Part shown: piece after piece, positions 22,701 to 32,498 of the stretch
How the letters are laid out: each line of letters begins with the position of its first letter
Position numbering within the stretch: position 1 is the first letter of the stretch
From: Nitrospira sp.
Lineage (GTDB): Bacteria > Nitrospirota > Nitrospiria > Nitrospirales > UBA8639
Direction of reading: 5' to 3'
DNA length: 32,834 nucleotides
NCBI GenBank assembly: GCA_028819435.1
Contig: JAPPLK010000050.1
Span: 1-32,834 of the forward strand
Made by a program: the position numbers and the translations under genes
Notes under the pieces: model-generated
What the model was told of the DNA's origin: nothing
What the model saw: only the letters and a program-made list of their open reading frames with translations
Databases searched by the model: none

Positions 22701-23938
22701 CGGTTCTCCAACCTGTCAATCACCGCTGATCCCGCGGCGTCTCCCCAGACGTTGATCGTGGTGCGGCAGCGGTCCAGGAACCAGTCGATTACCAGAATCA
22801 GGGCTATGCCTTCGATGGGCAGGTTGACGGATTTAAGCACAATCACCATCGTGACCAGGCCGGCCTCGGGGATGCCGGCCGCGCCGACCGCGGCCAGGGT
22901 CGCCGTCAGCACGATAATCACTGTCTGGGCGAACCCGAGTTCGATGCCGTACGACTGCGCAATGAACACGGCGGCCACCGCTTCGTAGAGGGCCGTGCCG
23001 TCCATGTTGATTGTCGCGCCCAAGGGGAGCACAAATCGCGCGGTTCGCGGCGAGACTTTGTTTTCCTCGATGACGGCTTCCATGGTGAGGGGAAGCGTGG
23101 CAGAACTCGAACTGGTGGAGAACGCCGTGGTCAAAGCGGTTCCGAGGTTTCGTGCGTACGTGAAGACGTTCTGTTTCCCGATGAAGTGGAGGATCAGGGG
23201 TATCACGATCAGACCGTGGATCAGCAACCCCAGGATCACGGTGCCGGCATAGGCGCCTAATTGCACCAATTGCGGCCAAAATCCGCCGAACCCTCCTGCC
23301 TCGCCCAGACGGCCGGCTATCAATCCGCCGATTCCCACCGGTGCCGCCCACATCAACAAATGAACCATAGCCATGATGGCTTCGTTCACGCCTTCGATCA
23401 CTTGAATCACGAGTCTGCCCCGTTCGCCAACTGTCGTCAGGATCCCACCGAACACCAGGGAAAAAATGATCAGCGGCAGGACCTCGGCGTTGGCCATGGC
23501 CGAAAACAGATTCTTGGGGATGAGTCCGGTCAGAATGGTCCTGAGCATCTCGGGCACGCTGTCGGGTTTGTCTTCCAAACGTTCGGACACGTTGGTCATG
23601 TCGCCGGCAATGGACTCAGCCGCGTCCGGGGTTCCCGGCTGGATCAGCAGGACCAGGACCAGCCCGATGACGACCGCGATACCCGTGGTGGTCATGAAAT
23701 ACAGGACCGCGCGGCCTCCCAGGGGGCCGAGTCGCCGCACGTCGCCAAGGCTGGTGACGCCAACGATGATGGAACTCATGACCAAGGGGACCACGAGGAC
23801 GAACAGGGCTTTGAGAAACAGTTCTCCGAGGAACGCCACGGAATGCCCGGCTTCCGGCCAAGTCCCCCCGAGGATCGTTCCGGACACAATGCCCGTCAGG
23901 ATGGCCCACAACAGGGTGTTCGGTGATTGTGTTTTCAT
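22685..23938 (-). CDS. dicarboxylate/amino acid:cation symporter (DAACS family)
   Basis: The 417-residue inner-membrane transporter resembles GltP/DctA/Glt(Ph). Visible are the serine-rich re-entrant loop SSSSATLPLTMEAV, the TM7 motif NMDGTALYEAVAAVFIA and the HP2 region AVGAAGIPEAGLVTMVIVL, which bind substrate and coupling cations. About eight membrane helices plus two hairpins are apparent. The substrate would be glutamate, aspartate or a C4-dicarboxylate. It lies 40 bp downstream of gcvP on the same strand, so the two may be co-transcribed. The ATG at 23938 follows GAAAG. Confidence 0.93.
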   Translation of the reverse strand: MKTQSPNTLLWAILTGIVSGTILGGTWPEAGHSVAFLGELFLKALFVLVVPLVMSSIIVGVTSLGDVRRLGPLGGRAVLYFMTTTGIAVVIGLVLVLLIQPGTPDAAESIAGDMTNVSERLEDKPDSVPEMLRTILTGLIPKNLFSAMANAEVLPLIIFSLVFGGILTTVGERGRLVIQVIEGVNEAIMAMVHLLMWAAPVGIGGLIAGRLGEAGGFGGFWPQLVQLGAYAGTVILGLLIHGLIVIPLILHFIGKQNVFTYARNLGTALTTAFSTSSSSATLPLTMEAVIEENKVSPRTARFVLPLGATINMDGTALYEAVAAVFIAQSYGIELGFAQTVIIVLTATLAAVGAAGIPEAGLVTMVIVLKSVNLPIEGIALILVIDWFLDRCRTTINVWGDAAGSAVIDRLENRGGSG

Positions 23939-23978
23939 GCTGCTTTCAGTTGACCCTTATTATCAGGGCGTTCGGAGG

Positions 23979-26858
23979 TTATTGATAATACTCGATCGGC
24001 GGACACGTGCAGACCACGTTGCGGTCTCCGTACGCATTGTCGATGCGTGAGACGGCCGGCCAGAATTTCAAGTCCCGGAGCCACGGCAGGGGAAAGGCCG
24101 CCTGGTTGCGTCCATACGGATGCTGCCAATCCGGTCTTGCGACGTCTTCAATCGTATGGGGGGCGTGTTTCAGGGGATTGTCGTTTCGCGGAAGTCGCCC
24201 TTCTTCAATCTCGGCAATTTCTTTTCGAATCGCCAGCAGCGCGTCGCAATACTGATCGAGTTCCGATTTGGATTCGCTTTCCGTGGGCTCGATCATCATC
24301 GTACCGGCCACGGGCCATGAAATAGTCGGGGCGTGGAAGCCAAAGTCCATGAGGCGTTTGGCCACGTCTTCCACTTCAATGCCAGCGGACTTCTTGAACG
24401 GTCGCAGGTCCAGAATAAATTCGTGGGCGCACAAGCCGCCCTTTCCGGTGTACAGGATGGGAAAATCCTTCTCCAATCGCTTGGCCATGTAATTGGCATT
24501 CAGAATGGCGACGCTGGTGGCCCGGGTCAATCCCTGTGCGCCCATGAGCGCAATAAAGGCCCAGGAAATCGGCAGGATGCTCGGACTCCCATAAGGTGCC
24601 GCGGAGACCGGGCCGATGCCCTGTTCCCCGCCGGTGTCGCGGATCGGATGTCCTGGCAAGAACGGGGCCAGGTGCGCGGTGCAGGCAATCGGTCCCATCC
24701 CTGGACCTCCTCCGCCGTGAGGAATGCAAAACGTCTTGTGCAGGTTGAGGTGACAGACGTCAGCGCCGATGTCGGCCGGCCGGCACAGCCCGACCATCGC
24801 GTTCATGTTGGCGCCGTCCATATAGACCTGGCCGCCGTGCTCGTGCACGATGCCGCAGATTTCCTGAATCGTTTCTTCAAAGACCCCGTGCGTCGAAGGA
24901 TACGTCACCATGAGCGCGGCCAGCGTCTCGCAGTGCTGCTCGGCCTTGGCGCGCAAATCCACGAGATCGATATTTCCGCGTTCGTCACAGGCCACGGGCA
25001 CGACTTGCAGTCCGGCAATCGCCGCGCTTGCGGGGTTGGTCCCATGAGCTGACGCCGGGATCAGACACGTGGTCCGGTGCCCCTGCCCGCGGCTTTCGTG
25101 ATAGGCGCGGATGACCAGCAGCCCGGCATATTCCCCTTGAGAACCGGCGTTGGGTTGGAGTGAAACGGCCGGATACCCCGTGATTTCCGAGAGCCAGGTT
25201 TCCAATTCTTCGAACAGTTGGGTGTACCCTTCCGTTTGTTCCGGAGGGGCAAACGGATGCAGGTGACTGAATTCCGGCCACGTCACGGGGAGCATCTCCA
25301 CGGTTGCGTTGAGTTTCATGGTGCAGGAGCCCAGGGGAATCATGGAATGCACCAGCGACAGGTCGCGGGACTGAAGCCGGTGCATGTAGCGCAACAGCTC
25401 GTGTTCGGAATGATACCGGTGAAAGATTTCGTGAGCCAGAAAAGGGGTCGTGCGGGCAAACGGGGCCGGCAGCGAGACGGAGCGCGTATCGGCGAGTTCT
25501 TTTGCCGTAAACCGCACGTGGTCGTCCTTTGAAAACGTTTTCCAGAGCGTCTCCACGTCCTCCATGGTCGTGGTTTCATCCAGCGAGATGCCGAAGGAGC
25601 CATCCTCAAATTCTCGAAGGTTGAGGCGATGCTGCTCTGCCTGCTCGCGGATCCGTTCAGCAGGAAGCGCGTCGGTGGATACCCGCAACGTATCGAAAAA
25701 GAGTTCGTCCGGAACGCGACATCCGAGACGGGTCAGGCCTTCGGCGAGGACGAGGGTCAAGCCGTGGACACGTTCGGCAATGCGTTTCAGCCCGTCGGGA
25801 CCATGGTACACGGCATACATGCCGGCGACGTTGGCCAACAGGACTTGTGCGGTACAGATGTTGCTCGTGGCCCGGTCGCGACGAATATGCTGCTCCCGGG
25901 TCTGCAACGCCAGCCGGTACGCCGTTCGCCCCTGACTGTCCTTGGAGACGCCGACGATTCGTCCGGGTATTTGGCGTTTGTAGTCTTCGCGCGTGGCCAG
26001 GAACGCGGCATGCGGCCCGCCGAATCCCAACGGAACCCCAAAACGCTGGCTGGAGCCCACGGCGATATCCGCGCCGAATTCTCCCGGTGGTTTGAAGAGG
26101 GTCAGGGCGAGCAGGTCCGTGGCCACGATGACCAGGGTGCCCGCATCATGGGCGCGCCTGACCAGGTCGTGGTTGTTGTGAAACGTGCCGTTCGTGGTGG
26201 GATATTGCAGGAGCAGCCCGCTGTACGACGCCCGTTCCCAGTCGATCTCATCGACCGGGCCGATATCCAAATCGAGACCGAGCGACGTGGCGCGAGTCCG
26301 GACCACGGCCAGCGTTTGCGGGTGACAGTTTTGCGACGCGAAAAACGCCGGTCGGCCGGCGATGGCTTTGCACATGGTCATGGCTTCGGACGCGGCGGTT
26401 CCTGCGTCCAGGAGCGACGCATTGGCCAGCGGGAGGCCGGTGAGGTCGGCCACCATCGTTTGAAAATTGAGCAGGGCTTCCAGGCGTCCTTGAGCGATTT
26501 CCGCCTGGTAGGGCGTGTACTGGGTGTACCATGCCGGATTTTCCAACATGTTCCGGAGAATGACCGGGGGCGTGTGACAATCGTAGTATCCCATCCCGAT
26601 GAACGAACGGAAGACTTGGTTTTTTTGAGCCATACGCCGGAGGTCGGAGACAACCTCCTGTTCGCTCCGTGGGGGCGGCAAGTCGAGGGCTTCCTGCAGG
26701 CGAATGTCTTCAGGGACCGTGGCTTGAATCAACGTTTCCAGCGACGGGAACCCGAGGACGTTCAGCATCTCCCGGGTATCGGCCTCCGTCGGACCGATGT
26801 GTCGATCTGAAAACGTCTTCGCGGGTCTCAACCAACTTTGTGCGGTGCGGTCAGTCAT
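23979..26858 (-). CDS. gcvP: glycine dehydrogenase (decarboxylating), P protein
   Basis: The P protein decarboxylates glycine with pyridoxal phosphate and loads the aminomethyl group on the H-protein lipoamide. The 959 residues are the single-chain form, with both halves fused. The N-terminal half begins [17 protein letters not shown] and includes [15 protein letters not shown]. The C-terminal half carries the PLP-binding lysine K708 in [20 protein letters not shown] and the preceding STHGVFEE segment. An upstream TTG in frame (26882) would add eight residues; ATG 26858 is preferred. No gcvH or lpd is adjacent; gcvT is at 12612-13706 on the other strand. A symporter gene follows 40 bp downstream. 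No glycine riboswitch pattern was seen upstream. Confidence 0.96.
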   Translation of the reverse strand: MTDRTAQSWLRPAKTFSDRHIGPTEADTREMLNVLGFPSLETLIQATVPEDIRLQEALDLPPPRSEQEVVSDLRRMAQKNQVFRSFIGMGYYDCHTPPVILRNMLENPAWYTQYTPYQAEIAQGRLEALLNFQTMVADLTGLPLANASLLDAGTAASEAMTMCKAIAGRPAFFASQNCHPQTLAVVRTRATSLGLDLDIGPVDEIDWERASYSGLLLQYPTTNGTFHNNHDLVRRAHDAGTLVIVATDLLALTLFKPPGEFGADIAVGSSQRFGVPLGFGGPHAAFLATREDYKRQIPGRIVGVSKDSQGRTAYRLALQTREQHIRRDRATSNICTAQVLLANVAGMYAVYHGPDGLKRIAERVHGLTLVLAEGLTRLGCRVPDELFFDTLRVSTDALPAERIREQAEQHRLNLREFEDGSFGISLDETTTMEDVETLWKTFSKDDHVRFTAKELADTRSVSLPAPFARTTPFLAHEIFHRYHSEHELLRYMHRLQSRDLSLVHSMIPLGSCTMKLNATVEMLPVTWPEFSHLHPFAPPEQTEGYTQLFEELETWLSEITGYPAVSLQPNAGSQGEYAGLLVIRAYHESRGQGHRTTCLIPASAHGTNPASAAIAGLQVVPVACDERGNIDLVDLRAKAEQHCETLAALMVTYPSTHGVFEETIQEICGIVHEHGGQVYMDGANMNAMVGLCRPADIGADVCHLNLHKTFCIPHGGGGPGMGPIACTAHLAPFLPGHPIRDTGGEQGIGPVSAAPYGSPSILPISWAFIALMGAQGLTRATSVAILNANYMAKRLEKDFPILYTGKGGLCAHEFILDLRPFKKSAGIEVEDVAKRLMDFGFHAPTISWPVAGTMMIEPTESESKSELDQYCDALLAIRKEIAEIEEGRLPRNDNPLKHAPHTIEDVARPDWQHPYGRNQAAFPLPWLRDLKFWPAVSRIDNAYGDRNVVCTCPPIEYYQ

Positions 26859-27007
26859 GAATCGGGAACAAGTCGTGCTCAAAATGGATAAAACGTTTCA
26901 TGCCGGCTGTACAACGCGAAGCAGTGGAAGGCGTCGTCAGACGCCACATGCAATTGCGTTCGACGAATCTGAAGAGGGTTATGCGGCGTCCGAGGCCGGT
27001 CGCACGC

Positions 27008-27027
27008 GTTATCGAGTCACTGATAAC
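27008..27027. promoter_or_regulatory. GTTATC-N8-GATAAC inverted repeat upstream of gcvP
   Basis: A perfect 6-bp dyad with an 8-bp centre in the 210-bp gap between the transglutaminase-like stop and the gcvP start, about 150 bp upstream of the latter. The size fits a dimeric regulator site. No regulator can be named. Confidence 0.3.
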
Positions 27028-27068
27028 CCTATCATGCTCTCACGGAGCCTGCCAAGTGAACGCCGTTG

Positions 27069-27878
27069 TCAGGGATCCTTGCGTTGCACGCGGACGGTGA
27101 CGGTCAAGGATTCCCGGGCGTCTCCCGTCCGGATGCCGGATACGGGCGCAGCGTCTTTATAATCAAGACCCGTTGCCACGCGTACGTAGCGTTCATCCGG
27201 TGAGACGCCATTCGATACGTCGAAACCGGTCCATCCTGTTCCATCTATCCATGCTTCCGCCCAGGCATGGCTCGCGTCCTGTTCCACGCGGTCGTCCATC
27301 ATGAGATACCCGCTGACGTATCGAGCCGGAAAACCCAGGAGCCGTGCCGCACTGAGAAACACGTGCGTGTGGTCCTGGCAAACGCCGTGCCCTATCCCCA
27401 GGGCGTCTTCCGCCGTGGTTTGGGGGTTTGTCCGTCCCTTTGTATAGGAAACGGTCTTTGCAACCAGGCTGGAGAGCGAGTGCAGCCGCGTCAGGTCGTC
27501 GCGGACGTCATCGGCCAAGGATTTGACGAGATCGTGAATCTCTTCACCCGGCGTGGTGAGTGCGGTCGATCGTTTGAAATACCACGGCGGCGTATAGCCG
27601 TCCGGCCAGCCAGACGGCACGTTTTGTTCGATGGTTTCGACCTCACCACGGCAATGGATGCTGATCTCAGACCGCTCTTCCGCCAGGCTGATCAGGGTCA
27701 CGAGGTTGTTGTGCTGGTCCGTCAACTCGAGCTCTTTGCGGCCGCCTTCAACCGTCATGTCCCACGTGAGCACGTTCTGTGACGCCTGGGACTTCGGCGT
27801 CAGCCGAACCTGTTGCAAGGCATAATGAACGGGCTTGTCGTATTCGTATTTTGTGAGATGGGAAATGCTCAGGCGCAT
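27069..27878 (-). CDS. transglutaminase-like cysteine peptidase, last gene of the ATP-grasp/alpha-E operon
   Basis: The 269-residue product has an N-terminal Bact_transglu_N beta domain (RLSISHLTKYEYDKPVHYAL) and a transglutaminase core with the complete triad: C167 (GHGVCQDHTHVF), H204 (DASHAWAEAW) and D220 (GFDVSNGV). Relatives act as peptidases or amide hydrolases more often than as crosslinkers. No signal peptide is seen. The frame opens at 27929, but ATG 27878 is four bases after the alpha-E stop and gives the canonical N-terminus. It forms an operon with the two genes upstream. The conserved trio is predicted to build and cleave an amide-linked peptide or tag. Confidence 0.9.
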   Translation of the reverse strand: MRLSISHLTKYEYDKPVHYALQQVRLTPKSQASQNVLTWDMTVEGGRKELELTDQHNNLVTLISLAEERSEISIHCRGEVETIEQNVPSGWPDGYTPPWYFKRSTALTTPGEEIHDLVKSLADDVRDDLTRLHSLSSLVAKTVSYTKGRTNPQTTAEDALGIGHGVCQDHTHVFLSAARLLGFPARYVSGYLMMDDRVEQDASHAWAEAWIDGTGWTGFDVSNGVSPDERYVRVATGLDYKDAAPVSGIRTGDARESLTVTVRVQRKDP

Positions 27879-27882
27879 CCTG

Positions 27883-28824
27883 CTATCCGTAAAAGCGGTA
27901 ATCCTTTTCAATCTGGCTTCCCAGGGCATTGTTGTCCCGGATGAAGTCCTGGATGAATTCGTGCAACCCGGATTCGAAGATATCCTCGATGGAACGGTCC
28001 GTCAGCTTGGCGAACACCGTTTCTGCCTGCTCGATGCAGGGCTGGCGAACACCGTAATCTTTGGCAAGGTGCGTGAGATTGTCCACGATCTTTGAATAGC
28101 AGAAGGCGAGTGAACGCGGCATCCGGAGATCGAGCATCAGGAAATTCGCGATCTCCCTCGGGCGAACGTCGCCTTTATGGAGCCGGTGGTAGGAACGTTG
28201 AGCCGATACCGACCTGAGAATGGTTTCCCATTGCACGTTATCCAGCGAACTGCCGACCAGCGAGACGGAGGGCAACAGCAAGTAATATTTGACGTCGAGG
28301 ATGCGCGCCGTGTTGTCCGCCCGTTCCAGGAACGTGCCGAGACGGGCGAAATTGAATATCTCATTTCGCATCATGGTGTTGTGGAGCGTGCCGTTGAGCA
28401 GGGCGTTTTGCTGCTGGATAGTGCTGAGGACAAAGGGCAACTCCCGCTCTCGTACGGGATGGGCCAGCAATTCCCTGAGGGTCAGCCAGCATTCATTGGT
28501 AGCCGACCACAGCTCACGCGTCAGCGCGGTGCGCAGGAGCCGGGCATTGTCACGTGCGGTCTGAATCATCGACGTGACGCTGGACGCATTGGATGGGTCG
28601 CGTAACAGGAAATCGATGACGTGGGTCGTCTCCATCCGTTCGTATTTTTCCAGAAAGGCCTGCTTGATGCCGATCGTGGTGAGCACGGAAGTCCACTCGT
28701 TCTCCGCGGCGTCGGCGCGAGTCAGGGCAATGCGAAACCCGGCGTCCAGAAGGCGTGCGGTATTTTCGTTTCGTTCAAGGTACCGAAACATCCAGAACAG
28801 GCCATCGGCAGTCTTCCCAAGCAT
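27883..28824 (-). CDS. alpha-E domain protein (DUF403)
   Basis: The 313-residue all-helical product is typical in length for the alpha-E family. It opens with the conserved MLGKTADGLFWMFRYLERNE and TARLLD, repeats the pattern LGTFLERADNTARILDVKYY in the middle, and contains the conserved REIANFLMLDLRMPRSLAFC. Its biochemical role is unknown. It is nearly always linked or fused to the circularly permuted ATP-grasp protein, so it may bind the substrate or the product. It is separated by four bases from each neighbour, which implies tight co-translation. Confidence 0.92.
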   Translation of the reverse strand: MLGKTADGLFWMFRYLERNENTARLLDAGFRIALTRADAAENEWTSVLTTIGIKQAFLEKYERMETTHVIDFLLRDPSNASSVTSMIQTARDNARLLRTALTRELWSATNECWLTLRELLAHPVRERELPFVLSTIQQQNALLNGTLHNTMMRNEIFNFARLGTFLERADNTARILDVKYYLLLPSVSLVGSSLDNVQWETILRSVSAQRSYHRLHKGDVRPREIANFLMLDLRMPRSLAFCYSKIVDNLTHLAKDYGVRQPCIEQAETVFAKLTDRSIEDIFESGLHEFIQDFIRDNNALGSQIEKDYRFYG

Positions 28825-28828
28825 CGGG

Positions 28829-30256
28829 TTATTCCTCCAGGACCCAGGTGTCCTTGGTGCCTCCGCCTTGGCTGGAATTGACGATAAGTGACCCCTTGTT
28901 CAAGGCCACGCGGGTCAGCCCACCCGGAGTCATGTGAATCTCATTCGGTGAAACCAGGACAAAAATCCGAAGGTCCACGTGGCGTGGGTCCAAACCGTTC
29001 TTGGTCAGGATCGGGGTCGTGGAAAGCGAAAGGGTGGGCTGGGCAATGTACTTGCTCGGCGTTGCTTCCAACTTGTTCCGGAACGCGACGAGTGCTTCGT
29101 GGCTCGCGGCAGGACCGATCAGCATGCCATACCCGCCTGAACCATGGACCTCTTTGACGACCAACTCCGCCAAGTGGTCCAGCACGTAGCGCAACGCATC
29201 GGGCTCTGCGCAACGCCAGGTCGGTACGTTCTTCAGCAGTGCCTTTTCGCCCGTATAGAATTCGATGATGTCCGGCATATAGGAATAGACGGCTTTATCA
29301 TCGGCAATGCCCGTGCCCGGGGCGTTGGCGATGGCAACCCCGCCGGCCCTGTAGACGTCGAAAATGCCCGGCACCCCCAAGAGTGACTGCGGATTGAAAT
29401 TGAGCGGGTCCAGGTAATCGTCGTCCACGCGTCGGTAAATGACGTCAATGGGGGCGTACCCTTGGGTGGTCCGCATGGCGATGCGTCCATCAACCACGCG
29501 CAGGTCATGACCTTCGACCAACTCCGCGCCCATCTGGGCGGCAAGGAACGCGTGCTCAAAATAGGCCGAATTGTACATGCCGGGCGTCAGCACCGCGATG
29601 ACCGGCGTCCCTTCGTACGAACGCGGCGCGCAGTTGCCGAGCGAGCGTCGCAGGTTTTTGGGATAGTTGCCGACGGCCTGCACGTTGACTCGCGCAAACA
29701 GTTCCGGAAACATCTGGAGCATGATTTCCCGATTTTCCAGCATGTAGGAGACCCCGGACGGCGTGCGGGCATTGTCCTCCAGGACGTAGAATTCGTTTTC
29801 ACCCGTGCGGACGATATCGACGCCGACGACGTGGGTGTAGACGTTTCCCGGTGGGGAGACCCCGATCATCTGTGGCAGAAAGGCGTCATTGCTCGCGATC
29901 ACCTCTATGGGAATGCGCCCTGCCCGAAAGATTTCCTTCCGGTGGTACACGTCGTACAGAAAGGCATTCATGGCTTGGATTCGTTGCCGAATCCCCCGAA
30001 CAAGCCGCGACCATTCACGACTGGAAATAATGCGCGGGACGACGTCGAACGGGATCAGTCGTTCGCTGGCTTCTTCCTCTCCATACACGTTGAAGGTGAT
30101 CCCGATCCTGCGAAAAACAGTTTCGGCTTCATCAGACTTGCGATGCAGCCACGCCGTGTCCTGGGATTCGAACCATTGGTGATAGTCACGATACGGTTCG
30201 CGATGCCGTTCGCCCGTCCCGAACATTTCGTCGAAAACGTTCTTAAGGTCAGCCAT
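28829..30256 (-). CDS. circularly permuted type 2 ATP-grasp protein (DUF404/DUF407)
   Basis: The 475-residue product matches the family from its N-terminus (YHQWFESQDTAWLHRKSDEA) through IPFDVVPRIISSREW and the ATP-grasp core: FYVLEDNARTPSGVSYMLEN, VYRRVDDDYLDPLNF and VVKEVHGSGGYGMLIGP with a glycine-rich loop. The C-terminal segment VDLRIFVLVSPNEIHMTPGGLTRVAL then NSSQGGGTKDTWVL contains expected metal and nucleotide ligands. ATP-grasp enzymes join a carboxylate to an amine through an acyl phosphate. For this branch, peptide or amino-acid ligation has been predicted by comparative genomics but the product is unknown. It is the first gene of a three-gene operon and diverges from the amidohydrolase, 159 bp away. 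Confidence 0.93.
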   Translation of the reverse strand: MADLKNVFDEMFGTGERHREPYRDYHQWFESQDTAWLHRKSDEAETVFRRIGITFNVYGEEEASERLIPFDVVPRIISSREWSRLVRGIRQRIQAMNAFLYDVYHRKEIFRAGRIPIEVIASNDAFLPQMIGVSPPGNVYTHVVGVDIVRTGENEFYVLEDNARTPSGVSYMLENREIMLQMFPELFARVNVQAVGNYPKNLRRSLGNCAPRSYEGTPVIAVLTPGMYNSAYFEHAFLAAQMGAELVEGHDLRVVDGRIAMRTTQGYAPIDVIYRRVDDDYLDPLNFNPQSLLGVPGIFDVYRAGGVAIANAPGTGIADDKAVYSYMPDIIEFYTGEKALLKNVPTWRCAEPDALRYVLDHLAELVVKEVHGSGGYGMLIGPAASHEALVAFRNKLEATPSKYIAQPTLSLSTTPILTKNGLDPRHVDLRIFVLVSPNEIHMTPGGLTRVALNKGSLIVNSSQGGGTKDTWVLEE

Positions 30257-30415
30257 GAGATCGAACTCCGGGGATCAGGAAAAAGAACAAACCAGGTGGA
30301 CGCTGGTCAATATAGGCAGAGACGTTGGAATTTTTCAATATGTCGTTCCTTGCTTGAGAAATTTTCGAGGTTCCGGTACACAGGAACCCTTCCGGCTTAC
30401 ACGCGGGGTGACACG

Positions 30416-31729
30416 ATGATCATTTTCTCCAACGTCAAGAAATTGTATGACGGAACTTCAGCCTCCGGCGCGGCGGTGCATGAAGGCGTCGACGTGTGGG
30501 TTGAAGGGGGCACAATAGAGGCGGTGAAACCGCATCGGGCCGACCCTTCCCCAGGGCAGGACGTTCGGCGCGTTGATTGTTCCTCCCTCACCGCGACCCC
30601 GGGACTCGTGGACTGCCATAGCCACGTCACCGTGTTGGGCATTCATGACGAAGACCTGGCGACCATGAACGGGCCCGCCGGCCTGGTCTATACCGAGCGG
30701 ATTCTGTATGCCACCTTGGTTCATGGCGGGGTGACGACCGTTCGTGACGTGGGAGGAGCCACACACGTGGTGAAACGGTTGGTGGAGGAAGGCGTTATCA
30801 TCGGGCCTCGCTTGAAAATTGCCATATGCATGCTGTCCACGACCGGCGGTCACGCGGACTTTCGAGGCACGGACCGGTGTCATGACACGGTGTCCCGGCT
30901 GTGGCCTGCCGGCCCCGGCCGTCCTTCGAGCATCGTGGACGGGCCTTGGGATTGTCGAAAGCGCGTGCGTGAAATCGCCGCGTGCGGCGGGGACCTGGTG
31001 AAAATTTGTACGAGCCCGGGGGTCGTGTCTCCCTCGGATAAATTGGAGAATCGGGATTTCACGCGAGCGGAAATCGAAGCGATTTGTGACGAAGCCGCCG
31101 GTCGCGGCATGATGGTTGCGGCCCATGCCCATAGCCGGCAGGGGATCGAATTGGCCATTGATTGCGGAGTGCATGACATTCAACATATCTCGTTTCTGAA
31201 TGAAGCCTTGGCGGAAAAAGCCTATGCCAAAGGGTGTACGGTGACCCCCACGTCATGGATCAATTACGAGTTGCCCAAGGCGGAGAACCTCCCGCCTTTT
31301 GTCGCCGAAAAAGTGCGACAGGTGACTGAGGCACATGCTGAATCGGTCAGGATCGCGCAGGCGAGCGGTCTCAATATGATTACGGGGACTGACCCGATCC
31401 TCCCTCGAATGCATGGCCGGAATTACATGGAGATGGTCTCGCTGATCAGGGATGGCCTGCCTCCCTTGGCGGCATGGTACAGCGGGACGGGGCTTGCGGC
31501 CGAGCGCATCGGGCAAAACGATACCGGGAAATTGGTGCCGGGGTATCGGGCTGACGTCCTGTTCAGCCGGGGCGACGTGATTGCCGATCCGCACTTGTTC
31601 GATCAAGGGGCGTTAGCGGAAGTGATCAAAGACGGTATCGGCTATCGCGGCTACTTGGACGGCGTTCCTCAGAAAACGTTTCGTTCCGGGGTGGACGAGC
31701 TGCTCACGGGTAAACAGCCTGACAATTGA
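30416..31729 (+). CDS. metal-dependent amidohydrolase (imidazolonepropionase/prolidase-like)
   Basis: The 437-residue product has the amidohydrolase TIM barrel with the full metal set: H68 and H70 (GLVDCHSHVTV), the likely carboxylated K196 (DLVKICTSPGVVS), H237 (VAAHAHSRQG), H257 (DIQHISFL) and D326 (MITGTDPILPR). The N-terminal beta sandwich starts IIFSNVKKLYDGTSASG. Relatives hydrolyse imidazolone rings or Xaa-Pro and Xaa-Arg/Lys dipeptides. The open frame continues 954 bp upstream through the ATP-grasp gene in antisense, but ATG 30416, after GCGGGGTG, begins the domain correctly. There is no signal peptide. It is divergent from the ATP-grasp operon, whose product it could act on, though this is only context. 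Confidence 0.9.
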   Translation: MIIFSNVKKLYDGTSASGAAVHEGVDVWVEGGTIEAVKPHRADPSPGQDVRRVDCSSLTATPGLVDCHSHVTVLGIHDEDLATMNGPAGLVYTERILYATLVHGGVTTVRDVGGATHVVKRLVEEGVIIGPRLKIAICMLSTTGGHADFRGTDRCHDTVSRLWPAGPGRPSSIVDGPWDCRKRVREIAACGGDLVKICTSPGVVSPSDKLENRDFTRAEIEAICDEAAGRGMMVAAHAHSRQGIELAIDCGVHDIQHISFLNEALAEKAYAKGCTVTPTSWINYELPKAENLPPFVAEKVRQVTEAHAESVRIAQASGLNMITGTDPILPRMHGRNYMEMVSLIRDGLPPLAAWYSGTGLAAERIGQNDTGKLVPGYRADVLFSRGDVIADPHLFDQGALAEVIKDGIGYRGYLDGVPQKTFRSGVDELLTGKQPDN

Positions 31730-31732
31730 ATG

Positions 31733-31888
31733 AACCTCTGATTTAAAAGAACCTTTGATTTATTGTGATAGCGGGATGCAGGGCAAGGCGTCCCGGAGCG
31801 AAACCCGAGGCTTATCAAACGAGATAGGTGAGGGTTGAGCGAGGACACAACGCAGCCATGCGCCCGATAGTGCAATAAATCAGAGGTT
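31733..31888. repeat. MITE-like repeat, copy 1 (inverted relative to copies 2 and 3)
   Basis: The core element 31750-31888 (139 bp) has terminal inverted repeats: AACCTTTGATTTATTGTGAT at the left and ATAGTGCAATAAATCAGAGG at the right. A second partial end, AACCTCTGATTTA (31733-31745), lies just outside it. The interior contains GGCAAGGCGTCCCGGAGCG and AACGAGATAGGTGAGGGTTG. There is no coding potential. It begins four bases after the amidohydrolase stop and ends six bases before the stop of the hypothetical gene. Confidence 0.85.
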
Positions 31889-31894
31889 CTGAGG

Positions 31895-32476
31895 TCAGGA
31901 CGGCTGGATTTCCGGTTGAGAAAAGTCCTGCTGCGCAGGGTCGTCCTGCAAGTCCACGACGAGTTCCCCCTTGGGTGAGAAAAAGCCCTGCCCGTCGATC
32001 TGGACAATCCCGTTACAGTTTTCCTGGAAGAATTCCAGGACCCACCCGTTGAAATCATAACCTTCGTCGGTGATGTCGTTTTTGAGGATTCGAGTCGCAA
32101 GGATAAAGTGGGCTCGAACGACGAATTCTCTCGCCAGGTCGGCCTCTACGTTTCCAAAAGCGGAGAGGTGCGCGGAAAATCCTTGCTGTTCTTTCTCGAA
32201 AACGTCCTGATAGGTGCCTTCATGACGAATGCAAAACAGTTGAATCGGTTTCTTTTCACGATGATAGCCGACAGCCATTTGGACCCATGAATAGTCATCG
32301 AGCACTTCAGGCTCCACGTTAGGGATGAGGGGAACCTGGCTTTTCGATCTCAAAAAATCCAACAACAAGCGGAGAGCAGGTGGGTCCTTGCGTTGGCAAA
32401 AAACCCGGGAATAGAGAAACTCGTTCCCCGCGTCATCGGATTTTGTCAATGAAATAACGGATAATTCTCTTCCCAT
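31895..32476 (-). CDS. hypothetical protein bracketed by inverted MITE copies
   Basis: The 193-residue product is not recognised. It is soluble, acidic and without signal peptide or membrane helices. Distinct features are VLDDYSWVQMAVGYHREKKP in the first half and FNGWVLEFFQENCNGIVQID followed by GQGFFSPKGELVVDLQDDP near the end, which looks like a beta-rich module. The ATG at 32476 has a modest GGGAAC upstream. The gene is flanked by a MITE copy at 31750-31888 and an opposite-facing copy at 32499-32665, each within 25 bp of it. That could have helped its movement or simply reflects insertion preference. Confidence 0.65.
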   Translation of the reverse strand: MGRELSVISLTKSDDAGNEFLYSRVFCQRKDPPALRLLLDFLRSKSQVPLIPNVEPEVLDDYSWVQMAVGYHREKKPIQLFCIRHEGTYQDVFEKEQQGFSAHLSAFGNVEADLAREFVVRAHFILATRILKNDITDEGYDFNGWVLEFFQENCNGIVQIDGQGFFSPKGELVVDLQDDPAQQDFSQPEIQPS

Positions 32477-32498
32477 GGTTGTTCCCTTTCACTTGAGG

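Noticed and set aside
25629-26810. A 393-codon plus-strand frame opposite gcvP, and similar long frames at 18085-19122 and 20675-21520
   Set aside because: All lie antisense to well-identified enzymes with intact motifs and have shadow-like composition.
26859-27068. A glycine riboswitch upstream of gcvP (and likewise before gcvT at 12484-12611)
   Set aside because: No conserved glycine-aptamer core was seen in either interval; the gcvT interval is filled with repeats.
29462-30415. A 318-codon upstream extension of the amidohydrolase frame
   Set aside because: It runs antisense through the ATP-grasp gene, and the amidohydrolase fold begins at the ATG with a ribosome-binding site at 30416.
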